A stretch of 64,000 nt of DNA from positions 1 to 64,000 of the forward strand of contig NZ_BJOU01000017.1 of the NCBI RefSeq assembly GCF_009932435.1, given 5' to 3'. The position numbers and the translations under genes are program-made. The stretch is from Gordonia crocea (GTDB lineage: Bacteria > Actinomycetota > Actinomycetes > Mycobacteriales > Mycobacteriaceae). The notes beneath the pieces are model-generated. The model was not told where the DNA came from and made no database searches. It was given only the letters and a program-made list of their open reading frames with translations. Positions 26,204 to 34,740 of this stretch are shown piece after piece (position 1 is the first letter of the stretch; each line of letters starts with the position of its first letter).

Positions 26204-27475
26204 ATGAGTCGCCTATTGTCTCGGGACGCCGGTTTTCGGCTGCGGTCGGGAGAGGACTGGCGCGACCCGTTCACGATGTACCGGGCGCTGCGCGACGACG
26301 ATCCCGTGCACCGCGTCGACACCGGACCGGCCGGCGGCCGCGACCCCGGCGAGTATTGGGTACTCACCCGCCACGCCGACGTCTGGTCGGCGGCCAACGA
26401 CGCCACCACCTTCTCCTCCGGCCAGGGGCTGACGGTCACCTACGGCGAGCTGGAGGCCATCGGCATGGCCGACAACCCGCCGCTGGTCATGCAGGACCCG
26501 CCGGTGCACACCCGATTCCGCAAGCTCGTGGCGCGCGGCTTCACCCCCAAACAGGTGGTCGACGTGGAGCCGCGCGTGCGCCGGTTCGTCGTCGAACGGC
26601 TCGACGAGATCGCCGACGCGCGCGACACCCCCACCGACATCGTCGCGGCACTGTTCAAACCGCTGCCGTCGATGGTGGTGGCCCACTACCTCGGCGTACC
26701 GGAATCGGACTGGCCGCGATTCGACGGGTGGACCCAGGCCATCGTCGGGGCGACCACCGGAAACACCGACGGCGCCGCCGATGCGGGAACCGCCACGGCA
26801 GAGATGCTCGGATACTTCGGCGAGCTGATCGACTACCGCCGCGACCACCCGGGCGACGACACCGTCTCGGCCCTGGTCGGCGCCGGCCTGGCCGACGATC
26901 CGCCCGGCCTCATGTCGATCCTCGCGTTCACGTTCACCATGGTCGCCGGCGGCAACGACACCACCACCGGCATGTTGGGCGGCAGCGTCGAACTGCTCGC
27001 GGCCCACCCCGACCAACGACGCCTCCTCGTCGAGGAACCTGGACGGATCCCCGCCGCAACCGAGGAACTCCTGCGGCTCACCTCGCCGGTCCAGGGCCTG
27101 GCGCGCACGACCACGACCGAGGTCGTCTACCCCGACACCCCGCGGGGCACCGTCGCCATCCCGGCCGGCCGGAAGGTACTCCTCTGCTACGGCTCGGCCA
27201 ACCGCGATCCGCGCCGCTTCGGGCCCGACGCCGAAGAACTCGACGTCACCCGCGAGCCGCGCACCATCCTGACCTTCAGCCACGGCAACCACCATTGCCT
27301 GGGCGCGGCCGCGGCCCGGATGCAGGCCCGCGTCGCACTGACCGAGCTCCTCGGCCGGTTCCCCGCATTCACGGTTGACGCGGACGGCATCCGCTGGGCG
27401 GAGGGCAACTACGTCCGGCGCCCCGATGCCGTCCCCTTCCTTCCCGGCCCCGCCATCAGGACCACACCGTCATGA
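26204..27475 (+). CDS. Cytochrome P450
   Basis: The 423-residue protein has the hallmarks of a bacterial P450: I-helix oxygen-binding segment FTMVAGGNDTTTGML, ExxR in ATEELLRLTSP, and the heme loop FSHGNHHCLGAAAARM, where the cysteine is the axial heme ligand. It would monooxygenate a substrate with electrons from a ferredoxin; no redox partner gene is adjacent. The ATG at 26204 fits the promoter spacing; an upstream TTG at 26177 lies inside the promoter. A TetR gene follows after 10 bp. I cannot assign a CYP family. Confidence 0.93.
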   Translation: MSRLLSRDAGFRLRSGEDWRDPFTMYRALRDDDPVHRVDTGPAGGRDPGEYWVLTRHADVWSAANDATTFSSGQGLTVTYGELEAIGMADNPPLVMQDPPVHTRFRKLVARGFTPKQVVDVEPRVRRFVVERLDEIADARDTPTDIVAALFKPLPSMVVAHYLGVPESDWPRFDGWTQAIVGATTGNTDGAADAGTATAEMLGYFGELIDYRRDHPGDDTVSALVGAGLADDPPGLMSILAFTFTMVAGGNDTTTGMLGGSVELLAAHPDQRRLLVEEPGRIPAATEELLRLTSPVQGLARTTTTEVVYPDTPRGTVAIPAGRKVLLCYGSANRDPRRFGPDAEELDVTREPRTILTFSHGNHHCLGAAAARMQARVALTELLGRFPAFTVDADGIRWAEGNYVRRPDAVPFLPGPAIRTTPS

Positions 27476-27492
27476 CCGCACCGTCATGACCG
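27465..27492. repeat. 14-bp exact tandem duplication at the P450/TetR junction
   Basis: caccgtcatgaccg is repeated directly. The first copy contains the P450 stop codon (TCATGA) and the second contains the TetR start codon, so the duplication appears to have produced the present junction between the two genes. Confidence 0.85.
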
Positions 27493-28043
27493 TGCAGTGG
27501 CAGGAACAGCGGGCCGACGCGGTGGCGCAGCGGATCCTCGACGTGGCCGAAGACCTCTACGCCGCCCACGGGGTCGACGCGGTCACGATGCGGGCCCTCG
27601 CCGCGAAGGCGGGTTGCTCGCGCGCCACGCTGTACCGCTACTTCGCCAGCCGCGAGGCCGTCCAGGCCGCATTCGTCGACCGCTCGGCCGCCCGCATCGC
27701 CCGGGCGGTCGCGCGCGGCGTCACCGCCACCGAGCCGGCCGAGCAACTGGTGAGCGGTATCCGTTGCGCCCTCGCCCTGGTCCGCGACAACCCCGCATTC
27801 GCCAACTGGTTCCGCGCCGACGGCGTGGCCACCGCCGCCCAACTCGCCGTCGTCTCCCCCGTCGTCGAATCGCTGGCCCGGGGTTTCGTGGCGGAACTGG
27901 GCGAATCCGCGACCACATCGGCCGACGAGCGGGCGCGCTGGCTCGTCCGCGTGATGCTCTCGTTGCTGTCCTCCCCCGGTTCTTCCCCCGACGAGGAGTC
28001 GCGCATGCTGCACAGTTTCGTCGTACCGGTGATCGTCGGATAG
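27486..28043 (+). CDS. TetR family transcriptional regulator, next to the P450 gene
   Basis: The 185-residue protein has an N-terminal TetR HTH: ILDVAEDLYAAHGVDAVTM, then RALAAKAGCSRATLYRYFAS with the recognition helix. The C-terminal domain is variable. It lies 10 bp after the P450 gene and is probably co-transcribed with it. The palindrome in the P450 promoter is the likely operator, giving autoregulation of the two-gene unit. The ligand is probably a P450 substrate or product, which is inference. Confidence 0.92.
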   Translation: MTVQWQEQRADAVAQRILDVAEDLYAAHGVDAVTMRALAAKAGCSRATLYRYFASREAVQAAFVDRSAARIARAVARGVTATEPAEQLVSGIRCALALVRDNPAFANWFRADGVATAAQLAVVSPVVESLARGFVAELGESATTSADERARWLVRVMLSLLSSPGSSPDEESRMLHSFVVPVIVG

Positions 28044-28086
28044 GCACCTCCGGTTGCGCCGGACACCCGGTGTCGCGCTATGCTTT

Positions 28087-28101
28087 CGGAAACCGTTTTC
28101 A
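28087..28101. promoter_or_regulatory. Zur-like box upstream of the zinc ABC importer
   Basis: The minus strand reads tgaaaacggtttccg, which matches 11 of 15 positions of the actinobacterial Zur motif TGAAAATGATTTTCA as I recall it, with the symmetric GAAA/TTTC halves kept. It lies about 48 bp upstream of the binding-protein GTG. Zinc-dependent repression of the three-gene operon is inferred. Confidence 0.55.
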
Positions 28102-28148
28102 TTAGCGGTTGTCGCCCTCAGCCCGCACCGAGTGAAACCGAGGCATCC

Positions 28149-29087
28149 GTGCGCCATCGCCTGATCATCGCCGCCGTCGCCGTGCTGACCGTTGTCGGCG
28201 CCACCAGCGCGTGCTCGACCGGCTCGGACACGACCACCCGACCCCTGGTCGTCACCTCCACCAACGTGTGGGGCTCGGTCGCCGAGGCGGTCGTCGGCGA
28301 CCACGGCACCGTCAAGGCCCTCTACACCTCGGCCGATGGCGATCCGCACGACTTCACCCCGACGGCGGCCGACTCCGCGGCGGTGGGCGATGCCGACATC
28401 GTCCTGATCAACGGCGGCCACTACGACGAGTACCTCGCCGACGCCAAGAAGTCGTCCACCGCAACGGTGATCGACGTGGCCTCCCTGATCGGCATGCACG
28501 ACGATGAGCACGAGCACGGGGACCACGGGGACCACCGCGGCCACAGGCACAGCGCCGACAGCGCCAACGAGCACGTCTTCTACGACCTCACCGCCGTCGG
28601 CAAGGCCGCCGCCGCCCTCGCCGACGCGCTGTCGCGCCAGGCACCCGAGCACGCTGCCGACTACCGTCGCAACGCCGCCGCCTTCGCCACGCAGCTCGAC
28701 GGGTTGAAGGCCAAGGTCGGCGAGATCGCCGCGCGACACCGCGGCACCAAGGTGGCCCAGACCGAACCGCTGGCCGGCTACCTGATCTCGGCCGCCGGGC
28801 TCGTCGACGCCTCCCCGCCGGCATTCACCGCCGCGGTCGCCAACGGACAGACCCCGTCGGCCGCCGACCGCGCCAAGCTCGACGACCTGCTGACCTCGCG
28901 CACCGCCAAGGCCTTGCTTTACAACACCCAGGCCGCCGATTCGGTCACTCTCGCGGTGCGCGCCACGGCCGAGAAGTCCGGCGTGCCGGTGGTGACGCTG
29001 ACCGAATCGCTGAGCGTCGGGGTCACCTCCTACATCCAGTGGCAGGGCGCGCAGATCGACGCACTGGCCCGGGCCCTCGAGAAGTGA
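28149..29087 (+). CDS. Zinc/metal ABC transporter substrate-binding lipoprotein
   Basis: The 312-residue protein of the cluster A-I (ZnuA/AztC-like) family binds zinc outside the membrane. A lipoprotein-type signal ends in GATSACSTGS (lipid cysteine C22, a slightly relaxed lipobox). The metal ligands include H67 (GDPHDFTPT), H142 (NEHVFYDL) and a later region around QTEPLAGYLI. The His/Asp-rich loop HEHGDHGDHRGHRH (about 121-134) is typical of zinc rather than manganese binding proteins. The GTG at 28149 gives a normal signal peptide. It overlaps the ATPase gene by 4 bp. Confidence 0.92.
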   Translation: MRHRLIIAAVAVLTVVGATSACSTGSDTTTRPLVVTSTNVWGSVAEAVVGDHGTVKALYTSADGDPHDFTPTAADSAAVGDADIVLINGGHYDEYLADAKKSSTATVIDVASLIGMHDDEHEHGDHGDHRGHRHSADSANEHVFYDLTAVGKAAAALADALSRQAPEHAADYRRNAAAFATQLDGLKAKVGEIAARHRGTKVAQTEPLAGYLISAAGLVDASPPAFTAAVANGQTPSAADRAKLDDLLTSRTAKALLYNTQAADSVTLAVRATAEKSGVPVVTLTESLSVGVTSYIQWQGAQIDALARALEK

Positions 29088-29878
29088 GCGATACCCCCGG
29101 CGTCGTCGCCGAACTGACCGATGTCGAGCTCACCCTCGGCAATCGCCCACTGTGGCGCGGCCTGACGCTGTCCATCGAGCGCGGGGAGTTCATCGCGGTC
29201 CTGGGGCCCAACGGGTCGGGCAAGACCTCGCTGTTGCGCATGCTGCTCGGCCAACTCCCGGCGACCACCGGCTCGGTCGAAGTGGCCGGCAACGTCGGGT
29301 ACGTGCCGCAGCAGCACGCCGACGACGCCGACCCCCTCGCTATTCGGGGCCGCGACCTCGTCGGCTTCGGCGTGGACGGCGCCTCGTGGGGCGTCGGGTG
29401 GCGCCATCACCGCACCCGGCGCGCCCTCGTCGACGCGGCCTTGGCGCAGGTCGACGCATCCGGGTTCGCCGACCGGCCCTTCGGCCTGCTGTCCGGCGGC
29501 GAACAGCAGCGCCTGCGCATCGCCCAGGCCCTCACCCGCGACCCCGACCTCCTGCTGTGCGACGAACCGCTGTCGAGCCTCGACCCCGGCAGCAGCCAGC
29601 GGATCCTGGAGCTACTCGACCAGCGCCGCCGCCTGGCCGGCACCGCCCTGGTCTTCGTCACCCACGAGATCAACCCGGTACTGCCGTACGTGGACCGGGT
29701 CCTCTACCTGGCGGGCGGTCGGTTCGTCGTCGGCACCCCCGCCGACGTGATGACCTCGGAGGTCCTCACCGCGCTGTACGGTTCGCGCGTCGACGTCGCA
29801 CGCATCGGCGACCGGTTGGTGGTCCTCGGAACCGAAGACGGCCACCACTGCGCAGACGAGTCGGTGCTCGGTGGGTAG
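29084..29878 (+). CDS. Zinc ABC transporter ATP-binding protein
   Basis: The 264 residues contain Walker A VLGPNGSGKTSLLRM, the Q-loop GYVPQQH, the ABC signature LLSGGEQQRLRIAQAL, Walker B DLLLCDEPLSSLD and the H-loop FVTHEIN. It energises import with the membrane partner encoded immediately downstream. The GTG start overlaps the binding-protein stop (GTGA), and the 3' end overlaps the permease start by 8 bp. Confidence 0.95.
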   Translation: MSDTPGVVAELTDVELTLGNRPLWRGLTLSIERGEFIAVLGPNGSGKTSLLRMLLGQLPATTGSVEVAGNVGYVPQQHADDADPLAIRGRDLVGFGVDGASWGVGWRHHRTRRALVDAALAQVDASGFADRPFGLLSGGEQQRLRIAQALTRDPDLLLCDEPLSSLDPGSSQRILELLDQRRRLAGTALVFVTHEINPVLPYVDRVLYLAGGRFVVGTPADVMTSEVLTALYGSRVDVARIGDRLVVLGTEDGHHCADESVLGG

Positions 29879-30707
29879 TTTCTTCGACCTGGCGACGACC
29901 GGGGACCTCCTCGGCCGCGACTTCGTCCAACAGGCGATCGTCGCTTTGGCCCTGCTCGGCCTGCTCGGCGGTCTGCTGTCCCCGCTCATCGTGACCCGTC
30001 AGATGTCGTTCGCCGTCCACGGCGTGAGCGAGCTGTCGGTCACCGGCGCCGCCGCCGCGCTGCTCGCCGGCATCAGCGTGAATGTCGGCGGCGTGATCGG
30101 CGCGGTCGTCGCGGCGCTGACCTTCGGAATCCTGGGCAACCGTGCGCGGGAACGGGATTCGGTGATCGGCGTGGTGATGGCCTTCGGCCTGGGCCTGGCG
30201 GTGCTGTTCCTGGCCCTCTACGGCAACGCGTCGAAGGGCTTCGCCATGCTCACCGGCCAGGTCGTGAGCGTCGGCCTGAGCGGACTGACCGCCATTGCGA
30301 TCACCACCGTCGCGGTCATCGCGGTCCTCGCCGTCATCTACCGGCCGCTGCTGTTCGCCTCCGTCGACCCCCGGGTGGCGTTGGCCAACGGGGTGCCGAC
30401 GAAGGCGTTGTCCATCGTCTTCGCGGTGCTGATGGGTCTCGCGTGCGCACAGGGCGTCCAGATCATCGGCGCCCTGCTGGTCATGTCCCTGCTCATCACC
30501 CCCGGCGCTGCCGCGATGCGGCTGTCGTCGAATCCGACGACGGTGACCCTGCTGGCCATCGCCTTCGCCGAACTCGCCGCCGTCGGCGGATTGATCCTCT
30601 CCCTCGCCCCCGGGCTGCCGGTGTCGGTCTTCGTCACGACCATCTCGTTTGTGATCTACCTGGTGTGCCGGTTCATCGGGCGCAGCCGCGAACGCACCCG
30701 GGCCTGA
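29871..30707 (+). CDS. Zinc ABC transporter permease
   Basis: The 278-residue protein has about eight membrane helices of the ABC-3 family (ZnuB-like): MSFAVHGVSELSVTGAAAAL early on, the coupling region ASVDPRVALANGVPTKALSIVF, and LVMSLLITPGAAAM. It is the membrane channel for the preceding binding protein and ATPase. The GTG start overlaps the ATPase gene by 8 bp. The 3' end is convergent with the next gene after 21 bp. Confidence 0.94.
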   Translation: MGSFFDLATTGDLLGRDFVQQAIVALALLGLLGGLLSPLIVTRQMSFAVHGVSELSVTGAAAALLAGISVNVGGVIGAVVAALTFGILGNRARERDSVIGVVMAFGLGLAVLFLALYGNASKGFAMLTGQVVSVGLSGLTAIAITTVAVIAVLAVIYRPLLFASVDPRVALANGVPTKALSIVFAVLMGLACAQGVQIIGALLVMSLLITPGAAAMRLSSNPTTVTLLAIAFAELAAVGGLILSLAPGLPVSVFVTTISFVIYLVCRFIGRSRERTRA

Positions 30708-30728
30708 ACCCGGACGGCGCAGCGGCCG

Positions 30729-31313
30729 CTAGGGCGTCCAGCCCGGATCCCGTCCGGTGAAGGCGATCAGCGCTTGCGTCGGGGTGGCATCCGGCGGTGT
30801 CGGCACTGCCGGACCGAAGACGCCGGGACGGCGCGACACCTCGTCCGGCACGTGCTCGAACATCCCGTTGATGAAGGCCACCGCCGCCGGCGGAATCGTC
30901 ACCGCGGTGCCGGTCGCCGTCGCGAGGTCCCAGCCGTGCAGGTAGAGGTCGGCGGCCGGGAAGGACAGGCCGTCGCGGACGGTGCGCCGACCGACCGGGC
31001 TGTCCACCTCGCGGTCGAGGTCGATCCCGCCGGCCAGCGCCTCCCCCGCCTGTCCGGCGACCTGCACCCACCAGAAGGCGGGATCGCCGTCCACCGCGGC
31101 CGACGGCGGGCTGGACCGGTTCGGGTCCACCGGCTGGCCGGTCAGAATCTTCACCCCGATCGCCGTCGTCTCGCCGACGTGGCCGAGCACGTCGAGTGCG
31201 GTCCAGTCCGCACACGGCGACGGCCGCTGCCACGCGCCGTCGGGCACGGCCTGCACGATCGTCCCGAAGAAGTCGAGTCCGTCTCGATAGACGTTCACCA
31301 CCGAATCGGTCAT
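30729..31313 (-). CDS. TIGR03086-type DinB-like metal-binding protein
   Basis: The 194-residue protein belongs to the actinobacterial maleylpyruvate isomerase N-terminal/DinB-like fold: WQRPSPCADWTALDVLGHVGET carries the first metal-binding histidine (split here; CADWTALDVLGHV), and FPAADLYLHGWDLATATG the others. These proteins often use mycothiol or bacillithiol. The reaction here is unknown. The ATG at 31313 lies 5 bp beyond the nucleotidase stop, so the two are probably co-transcribed. Confidence 0.82.
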   Translation of the reverse strand: MTDSVVNVYRDGLDFFGTIVQAVPDGAWQRPSPCADWTALDVLGHVGETTAIGVKILTGQPVDPNRSSPPSAAVDGDPAFWWVQVAGQAGEALAGGIDLDREVDSPVGRRTVRDGLSFPAADLYLHGWDLATATGTAVTIPPAAVAFINGMFEHVPDEVSRRPGVFGPAVPTPPDATPTQALIAFTGRDPGWTP

Positions 31314-31317
31314 GGCA

Positions 31318-31794
31318 CTACTTCCTTTCGTCGTCGGCGGCCAGCGGCCGCATGTGATCGAGAACCTGCGGCCACGTCTGCAAGCCCTCGGTACCGAAGT
31401 GGATGTGGATGCCGCCGAACGCGTCGACACCGCGGGCCGTGCGGTCGTCGATGATGTAGTCCCCGGCGAGCAGGTTCTTGTGGTGGCTCAAGATGAGCCG
31501 CTTGTAGGCGGGTGCACCCGGTCCGGCGCCGAGATGGCGCTGGACCCAGACCAGCTTGTCGGTCCACGCACTCGGGTTGCCCCACGGCGCGGTGGACAGG
31601 ATGTAGGTGTCGAAGGACGCCGCCAACTCGGCGAACGCCGCCACGGCCCCGGGCATCGGATCCATCAGCGCGAAGATCCCGGGTACCTCGTCGAGGCGCC
31701 CCTCGTAGGCGGCGACGACCTCGTCGTCGAGGCGGGCGATACCGGAGGCGAAATCCACCAAGACGTTGTCCAGGTCGACGTAACAGATCTTCAC
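31318..31794 (-). CDS. 5'-nucleotidase (NT5C-like HAD family)
   Basis: The 158-residue protein starts with HAD motif I (KICYVDLDNVLVDF), followed by FDTYILSTAPWGNPSAW and the late motif LLAGDYIIDDRTARG. This pattern fits 5'(3')-deoxyribonucleotidase-type enzymes that dephosphorylate nucleoside monophosphates. The GTG at 31794 puts motif I at the family's usual position; an ATG at 31824 would add 10 residues. Neither has a clear ribosome-binding site. Confidence 0.85.
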   Translation of the reverse strand: MKICYVDLDNVLVDFASGIARLDDEVVAAYEGRLDEVPGIFALMDPMPGAVAAFAELAASFDTYILSTAPWGNPSAWTDKLVWVQRHLGAGPGAPAYKRLILSHHKNLLAGDYIIDDRTARGVDAFGGIHIHFGTEGLQTWPQVLDHMRPLAADDERK

Positions 31795-31846
31795 GCGCCC
31801 AAGTATGGATCGACGGTCTGACATCGGGATCGGCTTCGCCGGACGG

Positions 31847-32332
31847 TTATTCCTCCGGTGCCCCCGGGTTACACCGGGCGGCGATCATTTGATCCTCGGA
31901 GACCACCGGCCGACCCGGCTCGAGATTCCACGACGGTTTGTCCGGCTGTACCGCGCGCGCCCACACCCAGTGGCAGTCGAACTGGGCCCGCATCCCCGGC
32001 GAGGTCGCCGAGTAGCGGCCATACCGCGCCGAGAGGGCCACCACCTCCCGCCACGCCTTGCCCTGCGCCGCGGGATCGGTCACGCGACGGCCCGCGACGG
32101 TCGGGTACACCTGCAGGCTCGGGCCGACAGCGGTCTGCGCCCACACCGTTCGGGCGATGTAGGGCGGGGGCAGGTAGACGACGGGTTCACTCGGCGACGG
32201 TTCACCGGTGCTCCCGTCGACGACGGCGGGGGCCGACGAGGCGGCGGGAGCGGGTGGGGACGCCTCCCCTCCGCAACCGGCGACGGCGAGCAGGGCGAGG
32301 GTCGCCCCCGCGAGCACCGCCCCGCGCAGCAT
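31847..32332 (-). CDS. DUF2599 domain lipoprotein
   Basis: The 161-residue protein has a lipoprotein signal ending LLAVAGCGGEAS (lipobox AVAGC), a Pro/Ser/Ala linker and a C-terminal DUF2599-type domain: GMRAQFDCHWVWARAV, KPSWNLEPGRPVVS and MIAARCNPG with two conserved cysteines that could form a disulfide. It is exported and membrane-anchored; the function is unknown. Its ATG shares one base with the carboxylesterase stop (TGATG), so translation is coupled. Confidence 0.82.
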   Translation of the reverse strand: MLRGAVLAGATLALLAVAGCGGEASPPAPAASSAPAVVDGSTGEPSPSEPVVYLPPPYIARTVWAQTAVGPSLQVYPTVAGRRVTDPAAQGKAWREVVALSARYGRYSATSPGMRAQFDCHWVWARAVQPDKPSWNLEPGRPVVSEDQMIAARCNPGAPEE

Positions 32333-33936
32333 CAGGCCGAGACCTGCCCGTCGGCGGCCCCGTGCGCAGCCATCCACGCCTCGCGTCGCTGCGGATACGG
32401 GTCGTTCACCATCCGGGAATGGACGTCGAAGACGAGGGTGTCGCGGTGGGCGGCGGAGTACGGCGTCCACTGCAGTTCGGGCCGCCCGGTACGCGCGAAC
32501 GTGGTCCAGTGGCCCTGCATCACCCGGGTGATCTTGCCGGTGCTGCGCCAGTCGCCGAGCGCCAGACCCGCCCCGATCGCGGTTCGGTACGCCCCGAACA
32601 CCGCGAACAACTCGGTCGCGTGGGTGGCCCGCATACCGCTGGCGCGCAGCACCAGGGTGTCGAAGTCGTAGCGGTAGACGTAGGTGGGGTTGCCCGCCGA
32701 CGCATGTCCCTCGATGAACGGGATCGCCGCACCCCAGAACACCGAGTCGCCCAGCATGTGCACGCGGTCCCCGCCGCGCGGACCGGTCTGATACGCCTTC
32801 ACCAGGGCGGCCCGGTGCGCGGGATCGTCGATGCCGACGAAGACCTCGTCGTCCTCGGGGAACGGGATCCCGTCCACGTCGACGCCGTCGGTCTCGGTGA
32901 AGAAGCCGCTCTTGGTGAACAGGTTGGCCTCGTCGCGGTTGGTCCCGATGATCAGCGGCACCTTGTGCGTCTTGCCGTCGAGGGCGGCCTGATTCGGGTC
33001 CTGCGGCAGGTAGTCGGTGCCGAAGGTCGGCCCGAAGGGCAGGAACTCGCCCAAGCCCGACCGCGCCGCGTACACGGTCAGCTTGCGACCGGCACGGTGC
33101 AGTTCCGCCGAACTCGCGTTGAGGAGGAGTTCGCGGGCGCGATCCGGCGGAATCGAGGGTCCGCCGCTTCCCGCGCGGTAGGCGTGGTTGTCGACCATCT
33201 TCACGAACTCGTCGGCGAAGTGCTCGGCGGCATCCTTGGCGATGTTGAGCCCGTTGGCCGGACTCTGTGCGATCGCCCGGTGGAACAGCCCCTCGGCTGC
33301 CGGGGTAGCCAGCAGTGCCGCCACCGCCGACCCGCCGGCACTCTCGCCGAAGACGGTGACGTTGTCCGGGTCGCCGCCGAATGCGGCGATGTTGCGCTGG
33401 ACCCATTGCAGCCCGGCGACCATGTCGCGCAGCCCGAGGTTGTCGTCGAACCGACGGCCCTCGTGGGAATACTTCGAGAAGTCCATCAGGCCGAACGGCC
33501 CGAACCGGTACTGCAGGGTGACGACCACGACGTCGCCGGCCTTGGCCAGCAGGGACCCGTCGTAGAGCGGCGTGGCGGACGTACCCAACAGGTAGGCGCC
33601 GCCGTGGATGAACACCATCACCGGGCGCGGACGCGCGGAGATCCGGTCGGGTGAGAACACGTTGAGGGTCAGGCAGTCCTCGCTCATCGGCTGGAACCGG
33701 CCCGGTCCGACGGCGGTGTAGAGCTTGTCCTGGATCTCGGCGTACCCGTAGGCGCGGGCGGCACGCTTGCCCTGCCACGGGGTCACCGGCTCCGGGGCGA
33801 GGAACCTGCGCGGACCGATCGGCGGGGCGGCGAAGGGGATGCCCTTCCAGCTGATCGTCCCGGCCCGCGTGCGCTTCCCGCGCGACCCGGCCACCAAGCC
33901 CTCGGTGGTGGCGATCACGTCACTCATCGATGTCAT
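32332..33936 (-). CDS. Type B carboxylesterase/lipase family protein
   Basis: The 534-residue alpha/beta hydrolase has the carboxylesterase-B layout: start GLVAGSRGKRT, SEDCLTLNVFSP, oxyanion motif VMVFIHGGAYLLG (HGG 111-113), and nucleophile elbow VTVFGESAGGSAV (S199). It hydrolyses ester bonds; substrates are unknown. No signal peptide is visible. The ATG at 33936 is the first of two in-frame ATGs (the other at 33927); AGGAGG lies 15 nt upstream, rather far. It overlaps the lipoprotein gene and is divergent from pxpA. Confidence 0.9.
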   Translation of the reverse strand: MTSMSDVIATTEGLVAGSRGKRTRAGTISWKGIPFAAPPIGPRRFLAPEPVTPWQGKRAARAYGYAEIQDKLYTAVGPGRFQPMSEDCLTLNVFSPDRISARPRPVMVFIHGGAYLLGTSATPLYDGSLLAKAGDVVVVTLQYRFGPFGLMDFSKYSHEGRRFDDNLGLRDMVAGLQWVQRNIAAFGGDPDNVTVFGESAGGSAVAALLATPAAEGLFHRAIAQSPANGLNIAKDAAEHFADEFVKMVDNHAYRAGSGGPSIPPDRARELLLNASSAELHRAGRKLTVYAARSGLGEFLPFGPTFGTDYLPQDPNQAALDGKTHKVPLIIGTNRDEANLFTKSGFFTETDGVDVDGIPFPEDDEVFVGIDDPAHRAALVKAYQTGPRGGDRVHMLGDSVFWGAAIPFIEGHASAGNPTYVYRYDFDTLVLRASGMRATHATELFAVFGAYRTAIGAGLALGDWRSTGKITRVMQGHWTTFARTGRPELQWTPYSAAHRDTLVFDVHSRMVNDPYPQRREAWMAAHGAADGQVSA

Positions 33937-33956
33937 AGTTGCCAGCGTAAACCTCC

Positions 33957-33962
33957 TATCAT
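33957..33962 (+). promoter_or_regulatory. Candidate -10 element for pxpA
   Basis: TATCAT lies 7 nt upstream of the pxpA GTG, the spacing of a leaderless promoter. It sits in the 33-bp gap between the divergent carboxylesterase and pxpA genes. Confidence 0.4.
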
Positions 33963-33969
33963 CGGAACC

Positions 33970-34722
33970 GTGCCCCAGACCATCGATCTGAACGCCGATC
34001 TCGGCGAAGGCGTCGGCGACGATGATGCGATGCTGACCATCGTGACCAGCGCGAACATCGCCTGCGGCTTCCACGCCGGGTCGCCCACCCTGCTCGCGCG
34101 CACGTGTGCGCAAGCCCACCGTCGCGGCGTCGCGATCGGGGCCCAGGTGTCCTACCCCGACCGGGAGGGATTCGGCCGCCGCTACATGGCGATGGACCCC
34201 GAAGACCTGCGCGCCGACATCGTCTACCAGATCGGCGCGCTGACCGCTCTGGCCTCGGCGACCGGCGCCCGGGTCACCTACGTCAAACCACACGGCGCGC
34301 TCTACAACACGGTCGTCGCCGACGAGGAACAAGCCGCCGCCGTCGTGGCCGCGGTCCGCTCCGTCGACCCCGGGCTCGCGGTCATGGGGCTGCCCCGGTC
34401 ACTGGTGTTGGACCTGGCCCGCGACGCCGGCCTGCCGGTCATCACCGAAGCCTTTGCCGACCGCGGCTACCGCCCGGACGGAACCCTGGTGCCGCGCACC
34501 GAGGCCGGGGCGCTGCTCACCGATTCGGCTCAGATCGCGCGCCGCGTCGTCGACCTGGTCACCACCGGCACCCTCACCGCCGTCGACGGTTCGACGATCA
34601 CCGTCGACGCGGAGTCGGTCTGCCTGCACGGCGACACCCCCGGAGCGGTCGAGCACGCGATGGCCACCCGGGCAGCGCTGCTCGGCGCCGGTGTCGACCT
34701 CTCTGCGATCGCACGCGGCTGA
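33970..34722 (+). CDS. pxpA: 5-oxoprolinase subunit A (LamB/YcsF family)
   Basis: The 250-residue protein matches PxpA: IDLNADLGEG at the N-terminus, NIACGFHAGSP, GAQVSYPDREGFGRR, YVKPHGALYN and FADRGYRPDGTLVPR are the family blocks. PxpA works with PxpB and PxpC to hydrolyse 5-oxoproline to glutamate with ATP. No pxpB or pxpC gene is adjacent, so the partners are elsewhere or missing. The start is GTG. A strong palindrome follows the stop. Confidence 0.93.
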   Translation: MPQTIDLNADLGEGVGDDDAMLTIVTSANIACGFHAGSPTLLARTCAQAHRRGVAIGAQVSYPDREGFGRRYMAMDPEDLRADIVYQIGALTALASATGARVTYVKPHGALYNTVVADEEQAAAVVAAVRSVDPGLAVMGLPRSLVLDLARDAGLPVITEAFADRGYRPDGTLVPRTEAGALLTDSAQIARRVVDLVTTGTLTAVDGSTITVDAESVCLHGDTPGAVEHAMATRAALLGAGVDLSAIARG

Positions 34723-34740
34723 CCCGTTCCCGCGGAGCGA

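Noticed and set aside
28196-28230. Non-lipoprotein secretion of the zinc-binding protein
   Set aside because: The sequence around C22 is a relaxed but acceptable lipobox and the family is lipid-anchored in actinobacteria.
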